From NCBI GenBank assembly GCA_900756945.1, contig CAAELZ010000045.1, positions 1 to 44,559 of the forward strand: 44,559 nt of DNA, given 5' to 3'. Positions within the stretch are counted from its first letter, which is position 1. Every line of letters starts with the position of its first letter. The notes under the pieces are model-generated. The model was given only the letters and a program-made list of their open reading frames with translations. It searched no databases and was not told the origin of the DNA. This DNA is from an uncultured Collinsella sp. (GTDB lineage Bacteria > Actinomycetota > Coriobacteriia > Coriobacteriales > Coriobacteriaceae). Shown here piece after piece: positions 33,707 to 40,615 of this stretch. The position numbers and the translations under genes were made by a program.

Positions 33707-33728
33707 CCAACACGTGAAAGGGGCCTCC

Positions 33729-34874
33729 ATGGACCTTGCCGATATTCGCCAGGCCATCGATGGCATCGACACCACCCTGCTCAACAGCTTTGTCGAGCGT
33801 ATGGACATTGCCACCGAAGTCGCCAAATCCAAGATCGAGATGGGCAAGGCCGTCTTTGACCCCGCCCGCGAGCGCTCCAAACTCAACAACCTCGCCAGCC
33901 GCGCGCCCGAGCGCTACGAGGCGCAGACCATCACCCTGTTCCGTCTCCTCATGAGCATGAGCAAGGCCGAGCAGCAGCGCTACATCAACGAGCTCAAGGG
34001 CATCACCGTCTCGCAAAAGGCCCATGCCACGGCCGCAGCCTTTGACACACCCTTCCCCCAGACGGCCACCGTCGCCTGCCAGGGTGTCGAAGGCGCCTAC
34101 AGCCAGATCGCCGCGTGCAAGCTCTTCGACGTGCCGGATATTGCGTTCTTTGAGACCTTTGAGGGCGTCATGCGCGCCGTACGCGACGGCTTCTGCGAGT
34201 TTGGCGTGCTGCCCATCGAGAACTCCACCGCCGGCTCGGTCAACGCTGTCTACGACCTGCTCGCCCAGTTCGACTTCCACATCGTGCGCTCGCTTCGCCT
34301 CAAGATCGATCACAACCTGCTCGTCAAACCCGGCACCAAGCTCGCCGACGTGCGCGAGGTCTACAGCCATGGCCAAGCCATTGCCCAGTGCGCCGGCTTT
34401 ATCGAGGGCCACGGCCTACATGCCACCAAGTACCCCAACACGGCCATGTCGGCCGAGATGGTCGCCAACTCCGAGCGCACCGACGTCGCCGCGATCGCCT
34501 CGCGCAGCTGCGCGGCACTCTATGGTCTGGAGGTGCTGGAGCCCAACATCCAGGACTCGGACAACAACTACACGCGCTTTGTCGTCATCAGCCGCGAGCC
34601 ACGCGTCTACCCCGGCGCCAACCGCACCTCGCTCATGATTACCACGGCCAACGAGCCGGGCGCACTCTATCGCGTACTCGAGCGCTTCTACGCGCTCAAT
34701 ATCAACCTCATCAAGCTCGAGAGCCGCCCCATCCCCGGGCACGACTTTGAGTTTATGTTCTACTTTGATCTGGACTGCCCCTTTGGCAGCAAGGCCCTCG
34801 ATGACCTGCTCGATTCCATCGACGACGTGTGCGAAAGCTTCACCTACTTTGGCAGTTACACGGAGGCGCTCTAG
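33729..34874 (+). CDS. pheA: Bifunctional chorismate mutase / prephenate dehydratase (P-protein)
   Basis: This protein converts chorismate to prephenate and then to phenylpyruvate. I start at the ATG with AAAGGGG upstream (381 aa); a GTG five codons earlier is open. The AroQ-type helical mutase domain is at 1-90 (MDLADIRQAID, KSKIEMGKAVFDPARE). The dehydratase domain has GAYS (122-125), PIENSTAGSV (162-171) and the catalytic TRF (282-284). The ACT domain follows with GALYRVL (311-317) and ESRP (331-334), which bind phenylalanine for feedback inhibition. It abuts the aroE-aroK gene. Confidence 0.95.
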   Translation: MDLADIRQAIDGIDTTLLNSFVERMDIATEVAKSKIEMGKAVFDPARERSKLNNLASRAPERYEAQTITLFRLLMSMSKAEQQRYINELKGITVSQKAHATAAAFDTPFPQTATVACQGVEGAYSQIAACKLFDVPDIAFFETFEGVMRAVRDGFCEFGVLPIENSTAGSVNAVYDLLAQFDFHIVRSLRLKIDHNLLVKPGTKLADVREVYSHGQAIAQCAGFIEGHGLHATKYPNTAMSAEMVANSERTDVAAIASRSCAALYGLEVLEPNIQDSDNNYTRFVVISREPRVYPGANRTSLMITTANEPGALYRVLERFYALNINLIKLESRPIPGHDFEFMFYFDLDCPFGSKALDDLLDSIDDVCESFTYFGSYTEAL

Positions 34875-36125
34875 ATGACCGATGTCGCCGCAACCCGCCC
34901 CTACGGCGTGCTGGGCCGTGTGCTGGGCCACAGCTACACCCCGACCATCTACAAGGAGCTCGCGGGGCTAGAGTATGTGCGTTTTGAGCGCGAGCCCGAG
35001 GACCTCCAGGCTTTTATGACGGGTGACGAATGGGAGGGCACCAACGTGACCATCCCCTACAAGCGCGCCGTCATGGAATACCTGGACGAGCTGAGTCCAC
35101 TCGCCGAGCGTATGGGAAACATCAACACCATCACGCGCCTGCCCGACGGCCGCCTGCGCGGCGACAACACCGACTACTTTGGCTTTCAGTGCCTAGTCGA
35201 GGAGCTGGGCGTTGAGGTCGCCGGCAAGAAGGCCCTCGTGCTCGGTGCCACCGGTGGCGCCGGCACCACTGCCAGCATGGTGCTCGGCGACCTGGGCGCC
35301 ATCGTCGTGCCGGTGGGCCGCACGAGCGAAGTCAACTACGACAACATCGCGCAGCAGTCCGACGCCGCACTGCTCGTCAACTGCACGCCCGCCGGCATGT
35401 TCCCCCACTGTCCCGATGCCCCCTGCACGCTCGAGGGGCTCGATGCGCTCGAGGGCGTCATCGACATTGTCTACAACCCTGCACGCACGGGACTCATGCT
35501 CGAGGCCGAGCGCCGCGGCATCCCCTGCATCGGCGGCCTGCTCATGCTCGTGGCCCAGGCGGCGCAAGCCGTTGAGCGCTACAGGGGCCAGGCCACTCCG
35601 CGTGAGCGCATTCTGGACGTAACGGAGCGCCTGTCACGCCGCGAACAGAACATCGCGCTGATCGGTATGCCGGGCTCGGGCAAGACCCGCGTGGGCGAGC
35701 AGATTGCCCTGCTCACGGGGCGAGAGCACATCGACCTGGACCGCGCACTCGAGGAACGCCTGGGCATGCCCTGCGCCGACTATATCGTCGAGCGCGGCGA
35801 GGCGGCGTTCCGCGAGCAGGAGACGGCGGCGCTGGCCGGCATCTCCAAGCGCAGCGGCCTGGTGCTTTCCACGGGCGGCGGCGTGGTCACGCGCGACGAG
35901 AACTACCCGCTACTGCACCAGAACAGCCAGATCGTGATGCTCAACCGTAAGCTCGACGAACTCGCCCACAAGGGTCGCCCCATCACCGCCCGCGATGGCA
36001 TCGACAAGCTGGCCGAGCAGCGCATGCCGCGCTACCGCGCCTGGGCCGACTACATCATCGACTCGCGCGATTGCGCCGCCAACACCGCCCAAGCCCTCCT
36101 CGACGCCCTCCCACCCGCTCTCTAA
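34875..36125 (+). CDS. aroE-aroK: Fused shikimate dehydrogenase - shikimate kinase
   Basis: This single 416-aa chain carries two successive pathway steps: reduction of 3-dehydroshikimate and phosphorylation of shikimate. Residues about 1-250 are AroE, with the substrate-site GHSYTP, NVTIPYK including catalytic K63, DNTD (97-100) and the NADP loop GATGGAG (124-130). Residues about 258-416 are AroK, with Walker A GMPGSGKT (264-271), the shikimate-binding DLDRALEERLG, STGGGVV and the lid RPITARD. No linker of note separates them. The ATG directly follows the pheA stop. All key residues of both halves are present. Confidence 0.95.
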   Translation: MTDVAATRPYGVLGRVLGHSYTPTIYKELAGLEYVRFEREPEDLQAFMTGDEWEGTNVTIPYKRAVMEYLDELSPLAERMGNINTITRLPDGRLRGDNTDYFGFQCLVEELGVEVAGKKALVLGATGGAGTTASMVLGDLGAIVVPVGRTSEVNYDNIAQQSDAALLVNCTPAGMFPHCPDAPCTLEGLDALEGVIDIVYNPARTGLMLEAERRGIPCIGGLLMLVAQAAQAVERYRGQATPRERILDVTERLSRREQNIALIGMPGSGKTRVGEQIALLTGREHIDLDRALEERLGMPCADYIVERGEAAFREQETAALAGISKRSGLVLSTGGGVVTRDENYPLLHQNSQIVMLNRKLDELAHKGRPITARDGIDKLAEQRMPRYRAWADYIIDSRDCAANTAQALLDALPPAL

Positions 36126-36127
36126 CC

Positions 36128-36169
36128 AAAACCACCACAAAGGGGACAGGAACCTATGTGGTGGTTTTT
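36128..36169 (+). terminator. Intrinsic terminator between aroE-aroK and aroQ
   Basis: A perfect 12-bp stem AAAACCACCACA with TGTGGTGGTTTT, ending in TTTTT, encloses a 17-base loop that contains AAGGGGACAGGAACC. It begins two bases after the stop codon. aroQ would need readthrough or its own promoter. Confidence 0.75.
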
Positions 36170-36210
36170 CATTCCGCCGCACCGCCCGCCCAACCGCAAA
36201 GGAAGCAACC

Positions 36211-36648
36211 ATGAAAGCACTCGTCATCAACGGCCCCAATCTCAACATGCTCGGCATTCGCGAGCCGGGCATCTATGGCAGCGACAACTACGACCGCTTA
36301 GTGCAGATTTGCCAGGAAGCGGGCGCTGCACAGGGCTTCGACGACGTCGAGGTCTTCCAGTCCAACCACGAGGGCAGCATCGTCGACAAGATCCAGGAGG
36401 CCTACGGCAAGGTCGACGGCATCGTCATCAACCCGGCGGCATACACGCATACGAGCGTGGCAATCCTCGACGCCCTCAAGGCCGTCGCCATCCCTGCCGT
36501 CGAGGTCCACATCAGTGCCGTCGAGACCCGCGAGGACTTCCGCCAGGTGAGCTATGCACGCCTGGCCTGCTTCGCCACCATCACCGGCGAAGGCCTCCAA
36601 GGCTACGCCCACGCGTTGGAGCTGCTGAAAGAGCATCTCGAAAAGTAA
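36211..36648 (+). CDS. aroQ: 3-dehydroquinate dehydratase, type II
   Basis: AroQ dehydrates 3-dehydroquinate to 3-dehydroshikimate. The start is the ATG giving MKALVINGPNLNMLG, with AAAGGA upstream; a longer open frame reaches back through the terminator and is not real. It has 145 aa, the usual size. The catalytic Tyr lies in REPGIYG and the base His in EVHISAV; NPAAYTHTSVAI is the substrate loop. It completes the pathway of the cluster, though a terminator separates it from aroE-aroK. Confidence 0.95.
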   Translation: MKALVINGPNLNMLGIREPGIYGSDNYDRLVQICQEAGAAQGFDDVEVFQSNHEGSIVDKIQEAYGKVDGIVINPAAYTHTSVAILDALKAVAIPAVEVHISAVETREDFRQVSYARLACFATITGEGLQGYAHALELLKEHLEK

Positions 36649-36710
36649 AATGCCAACCCCAACAAACAGCAGCGGCTTGCTCGCGCTCGGCTTTAGCAGC
36701 ACACAAGATG

Positions 36711-36743
36711 AAAAAAGCCCAGACCACCAAGCGGTCTGGGCTT
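36711..36743. terminator. Terminator shared by aroQ (plus) and tRNA-Arg(TCT) (minus)
   Basis: AAGCCCAGACC pairs with GGTCTGGGCTT around a 7-base loop. On the minus strand it is followed by TTTTTT, which suits the tRNA transcript; on the plus strand the tail is only TTAATAA, so termination there is weaker. Confidence 0.8.
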
Positions 36744-36752
36744 AATAAACGA

Positions 36753-36829
36753 TGGTGCTCCATGGCGGATTCGAACCGTCGACCTTGGGATTAGAAGTCC
36801 CCTGCTCTATCCAACTGAGCTAATGGAGC
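36753..36829 (-). tRNA. tRNA-Arg (anticodon TCT)
   Basis: The 77-base cloverleaf has a perfect acceptor stem GCTCCAT/ATGGAGC, D arm GCTC/GAGC and anticodon loop CTTCTAA, with anticodon TCT reading AGA. Two stem positions are mispaired: the outer pair of the anticodon stem (GGGGA with TCCCA, G-A) and the second pair of the T stem (GACGG with CCGCC, A-C). The CCA end is encoded. A TATAAT at 36876-36881 on the minus strand may be its -10 box, but no clear -35 box accompanies it. Confidence 0.93.
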
Positions 36830-36883
36830 AAATAACAGCACGCCCAAGCAAGCGCAAGCCTGTCAGGCGCAAGTAATTATAAC

Positions 36884-37651
36884 CTAGTTGAACTGCTCAC
36901 GGTACGCCTTGCAGACCTTATCGACCGGGCCGTCCATGCGAAGGTCACCCTTCTCAATCCAAACGGCACGCTGGCAGATGCGCTCAACCTGCTCCATGGA
37001 GTGCGAAACAAACAGAACCGTCACGTCGCCGCTCTGGATAAAGTGCTGGATACGGGCCTCGCACTTCTGCTGGAAGAACACATCACCGACGGAAAGTGTC
37101 TCGTCAACGATCAGGATGTCAGGCTCAGTGATCGTTGCGATTGCAAAGGCAATGCGCGCAACCATGCCCGAGGAGAAATTCTTAAGCGGCATGTCGACAA
37201 AGTTCTGAAGCTCAGCGAACTCAATAATGCCGTCAAAGTTGGCATCGATGAACTCCTTGGTATAGCCGAGCAGGGCACCGTTCAGATAGATGTTCTCGCG
37301 GGCGGTCAACTCGGGGTCAAAGCCGGCACCAAGCTCAATCAGCGGCGCAATGTTACCGTGCACCTTAACGCTGCCTTCGCTAGGCTCAAGCACGCCAGCG
37401 ATAATCTTGAGCATCGTGGACTTGCCGGAGCCATTGGTGCCGACCAGGCCCACGACCTCGCCACGATGAATATCGAACGAGATATGCTTGAGCGCCCTAA
37501 ACTCCTCAAAGAACAGCTCGTGCTTGGCAAGCTTGATGAAGTACTCCTTGAGGTTGGTCAGCGACTCGGACGCCATGTTAAAGATCATGGTGACGTCGTC
37601 GACCTCGACAGCCAGAGGCTGCTCGCTGTAATCAACAACAGATTCAGTCAT
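36884..37651 (-). CDS. ABC transporter ATP-binding protein for surface glycan export (Wzt/TagH type)
   Basis: This ATPase pairs with the permease encoded just upstream to export a lipid-linked polysaccharide or teichoic acid. The protein is 255 aa from the ATG with AAGGAG seven bases upstream. Walker A is GTNGSGKST (about 72-80), the signature is the variant NFSSGMVARIAFA, Walker B is PDILIVDE and the switch His lies in LFVSHSMEQ. The N-terminal insertion with ASESLTNLKEYFI is typical of glycan exporters. No C-terminal carbohydrate-binding domain is present, so the exported chain type cannot be inferred. Confidence 0.9.
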   Translation of the reverse strand: MTESVVDYSEQPLAVEVDDVTMIFNMASESLTNLKEYFIKLAKHELFFEEFRALKHISFDIHRGEVVGLVGTNGSGKSTMLKIIAGVLEPSEGSVKVHGNIAPLIELGAGFDPELTARENIYLNGALLGYTKEFIDANFDGIIEFAELQNFVDMPLKNFSSGMVARIAFAIATITEPDILIVDETLSVGDVFFQQKCEARIQHFIQSGDVTVLFVSHSMEQVERICQRAVWIEKGDLRMDGPVDKVCKAYREQFN

Positions 37652-37662
37652 CACAGCACTCC

Positions 37663-38508
37663 TTAGATGTAGAGGATAAACTTGCGCTCGGACTTATGGA
37701 ACACGGTGTAGCCAATGACAAGCGCAAGGACCGCCCAAGCGACGCACATACCAAACGTCAAAAGCGAGGGCGTGGTCTGGAACAAGAAGATATCGCGCAT
37801 AAACTGCAGGTAGTTATACATGGGGTTCGCATACATCAAGATACGCACGAGATGCGGCATTTGCGCAATATAGTCAGTCGTCCAGAAGATGGGCGTAATA
37901 TAAGTCCACGCCGTAATGACGACGCTCCACAGATGCATAACGTCGCGGAAAAAGACCGTAAGGGCAGAGAGCATCATGCCCAGGCCCATGCAGAAGCACA
38001 TAAGCAGCAGCAGGCAAACCGGCAGCAGAATCAAATGCCAAGAAGGCATAACGCGGAACCACAGCATAACGATGGCGACGGCGACCAGCGAGAAGGTAAA
38101 GTTGACCAGCGAGAAGAGCACCTTCTGCACCGGGAAGACCCAGCGGTGCACCTTAACCTTCTTGAGCAGAGGGGCAGCACCCACGATCGACGTCAGGGCC
38201 TGGTTCGTAGACTCGGACATGACGGCAAAGGTAACGTTACCCACGATCAAGTACAGCGGGTACATCTCGGGCGTCATTGAGCCATTGCGGCCCTGGCCAA
38301 AAATCGTCGAGAACACGATGGCCATGACGATCATCATCAGCAGCGGGTTGAGCACCGACCATGCGACGCCCAGAACGCTACGGCGATACTTGATCTTAAA
38401 ATCCTTGGTAACCAGCTGACGAAGGATAAGCGCGTCCTTCTCAAATTCGTTCTTAGCAAACGTCGCAGGCAGACTGCGAGCTTCTTGTTGCTTTGTCTGA
38501 TCCGACAC
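37663..38508 (-). CDS. ABC-2 type glycan export permease (Wzm/TagG type)
   Basis: This is the membrane half of the exporter. I start at a GTG with AAAGGAG eight bases upstream (281 aa); the frame stays open to 38571. It has the family's amphipathic N-terminus (LRQLVTKDFKIKYRRSVLGVAWSVLNPL) and about six membrane segments, ending with the basic FHKSERKF tail. It lies 11 bases before the ATPase gene on the same transcript. Confidence 0.9.
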   Translation of the reverse strand: MSDQTKQQEARSLPATFAKNEFEKDALILRQLVTKDFKIKYRRSVLGVAWSVLNPLLMMIVMAIVFSTIFGQGRNGSMTPEMYPLYLIVGNVTFAVMSESTNQALTSIVGAAPLLKKVKVHRWVFPVQKVLFSLVNFTFSLVAVAIVMLWFRVMPSWHLILLPVCLLLLMCFCMGLGMMLSALTVFFRDVMHLWSVVITAWTYITPIFWTTDYIAQMPHLVRILMYANPMYNYLQFMRDIFLFQTTPSLLTFGMCVAWAVLALVIGYTVFHKSERKFILYI

Positions 38509-38547
38509 GGATGCAACTCCTTTACTCGTAATCGTTGACAAACGAAC

Positions 38548-38553
38548 AGTATA
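38548..38553 (-). promoter_or_regulatory. Possible -10 box of the ABC exporter genes
   Basis: TATACT on the minus strand lies about 40 bases before the permease GTG. No clear -35 hexamer accompanies it. Confidence 0.4.
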
Positions 38554-38609
38554 GACCCGACGGCCATGCAAACGATTCGCGCAACAAAACTGGAGAACTA
38601 ACCCACATC

Positions 38610-38638
38610 TTAGGATGCCAAGCCCAAACGGCTATACT
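38610..38638 (+). promoter_or_regulatory. Predicted promoter of the glycosyltransferase-YfhO transcript
   Basis: TTAGGA (38610-38615) and TATACT (38633-38638) are 17 bases apart, about 30 bases before the GTG start. Confidence 0.55.
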
Positions 38639-38668
38639 TTCAAGGATTGAATGTATAAGGAGCATTGA

Positions 38669-39640
38669 GTGAATTCTGAATCCATCGCCGTCATCATCCC
38701 CTGCTACAACGAAGCCCTCACGATCGGCAAAGTCATCGACGACTTTCACCGCGAGCTTCCGCAAGCGACGGTCTATGTCTATGACAACAACTCGTCGGAC
38801 GACACCTCACGCATCGCCACCGAGCACGGCGCCACGGTCCGCTTTGAACCCCGTCAGGGAAAGGGCAACGTGTGCCGTCAGATGTTTCGCGACATCGACG
38901 CCGATTGCTACCTGATGGTCGACGGAGACGACACCTACCCCGCCGAGGCGGCCAAAGCCCTCTGCGAGCCCATCCTTAACGGCACAGCCGACATGACCGT
39001 AGGCGACCGCCTTTCCAACGGCACCTACGCCGAGGAAAACAAGCGTGCTTTCCACGGCTTTGGCAACAATCTGGTCCGCGCCATGATCAAGTGGATCTAT
39101 GGCTACAGCTTCGATGATGTCATGACCGGCTACCGCGCCATGAGCCGCCCGTTCGTCAAAACCTTCCCCGTGCTTTCCGAGGGCTTCCAGATCGAAACCG
39201 AGCTCTCGATCCACGCCGTCGACCACCGCTGGCGCATCAAAGATGTACCCATCGAGTACCGCGACCGTCCGGAAGGCTCCGAGTCCAAGCTTAATACCGT
39301 CAGCGACGGCATTAAGGTCGTTGCGATGATCGGCACGCTGTTCAAGGACTACCGCCCTCTGAAGTTCTTCAGCCTGGTTGCGCTTCTGTTTGCGGTGATC
39401 GGCCTCGCCCTGGGCATGCCCATCGTTGTCGAGTATTTCCAGACCGGCCTCGTTCCGCGCTTCCCCACCGCCATGCTCGCCGCGTCGTTTATGTTCCTGT
39501 GCGGTCTGAGCCTTGCAACCGGATTCATCCTGGATTCCGTGGCAAAGGTCGAAAAAAAGCAGTGGGAGGTCAACGTATACAGCAAATACACCTACGACGA
39601 CCAGCCCGACCACCCTACTTCCAAGCCAAGCAAGAGGTAA
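38669..39640 (+). CDS. Family 2 glycosyltransferase with two C-terminal membrane segments
   Basis: This 323-aa enzyme has an N-terminal GT-A domain (AVIIPCYNEALTIGKVIDDF, YDNNSSDDT, the metal-binding MVDGDDTYP) similar to dolichol-phosphate mannose synthases and their bacterial relatives. The C-terminal third has two membrane segments (about 237-260 and 273-293). It probably loads a sugar onto undecaprenyl phosphate at the inner face, which is inference. The start is a GTG with AAGGAG six bases upstream. The next glycosyltransferase follows after 6 bases. Confidence 0.88.
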   Translation: MNSESIAVIIPCYNEALTIGKVIDDFHRELPQATVYVYDNNSSDDTSRIATEHGATVRFEPRQGKGNVCRQMFRDIDADCYLMVDGDDTYPAEAAKALCEPILNGTADMTVGDRLSNGTYAEENKRAFHGFGNNLVRAMIKWIYGYSFDDVMTGYRAMSRPFVKTFPVLSEGFQIETELSIHAVDHRWRIKDVPIEYRDRPEGSESKLNTVSDGIKVVAMIGTLFKDYRPLKFFSLVALLFAVIGLALGMPIVVEYFQTGLVPRFPTAMLAASFMFLCGLSLATGFILDSVAKVEKKQWEVNVYSKYTYDDQPDHPTSKPSKR

Positions 39641-39646
39641 ACCACC

Positions 39647-40615
39647 ATGCCGCTCATCTCCATCGTCGTGCCGTGCTACAACGAGCAGGAATCACTTCCG
39701 ATCTTTCTCAAAGAGCTCGATGGCGTCGTTCGCATCATGACCCAGCAAGATCCCGGCATTTCCTTTGAAGCCGTCCTCATCGACGATGGTTCGGCAGACA
39801 AAACGCTCGCCGTCATGAAGGCAGAAGCCGCGGCGGCGCATCCATACGCCATCCGTTGGCACTCTTTCTCGCGCAACTTTGGCAAGGAGGCGGCACTACT
39901 CGCCGGACTCCAGCACGCAAAGGGCGGCTATGTCGCCACCATGGATGCCGACATGCAGGACCCGCCCTCGCTCCTGCCGCAGATGTACGAGATCTTGCAG
40001 ACCGAAGACTACGACAACGTCGCAACGCGCAGGACCACCCGCGAAGGCGAGCCTCCCATCAGGTCGTTCTGTGCCCGTATGTTCTACAAGATCATCAACC
40101 GCATTTCCAAGGCCGACATCGTCGACGGAGCACGCGATTTTAGGCTCATGAAGCGGCCTATGGTCAACGCCATCATCTCCATGGGCGAATACAACCGATT
40201 CTCCAAAGGCATTTACGGCTGGGTGGGCTTCAAAACCAAATGGCTCCCCTACGTAAACGTCAACCGCGTGGCCGGCGAGACCAAATGGAGCTTTTGGTCG
40301 CTGCTCCTCTATTCCATCGACGGCATCGTCGCGTTTTCCACGGCGCCGCTCTCCCTCGCCGCCCTCACAGGTATCGTCTTCTGCCTCATCGCTATTCTGG
40401 GATTCGTCGTCATCCTAGTAAAGACGCTTGTCTGGGGCGACCCCGTCGGCGGATGGCCGTCGCTCGCCTGCCTCATAACGCTGTTTGGCGGCATGCAGCT
40501 TCTGTGCCTGGGAATCATAGGTGAATACTTGGCAAAAGCCTACTTGGAAACCAAGCGACGTCCCATCTATATCATTCGAGAATCCAACGAGGAATCTGAT
40601 GACACGGCCCAATAA
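39647..40615 (+). CDS. Polyprenyl-phosphate glycosyltransferase (GtrB/CsbB type)
   Basis: This 322-aa family 2 enzyme has the GT-A motifs SIVVPCYNEQESLP, LIDDGSADKT, the DADMQDPP metal motif and the conserved SRNFGKEAALLAGL and DGARDFRLM blocks. Two C-terminal membrane segments (about 231-258 and 272-291) match GtrB, ArnC and CsbB. These enzymes make undecaprenyl-phosphate sugars for transfer outside the membrane. It overlaps the YfhO-like gene by 17 bases, which suggests a functional pair. Confidence 0.9.
   Translation: MPLISIVVPCYNEQESLPIFLKELDGVVRIMTQQDPGISFEAVLIDDGSADKTLAVMKAEAAAAHPYAIRWHSFSRNFGKEAALLAGLQHAKGGYVATMDADMQDPPSLLPQMYEILQTEDYDNVATRRTTREGEPPIRSFCARMFYKIINRISKADIVDGARDFRLMKRPMVNAIISMGEYNRFSKGIYGWVGFKTKWLPYVNVNRVAGETKWSFWSLLLYSIDGIVAFSTAPLSLAALTGIVFCLIAILGFVVILVKTLVWGDPVGGWPSLACLITLFGGMQLLCLGIIGEYLAKAYLETKRRPIYIIRESNEESDDTAQ

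Noticed and set aside
35995..36210. N-terminal extension of the aroQ frame through the terminator
   Set aside because: The extension overlaps aroK in another frame and crosses an intrinsic terminator; the family N-terminus begins at 36211 with a good ribosome-binding site.
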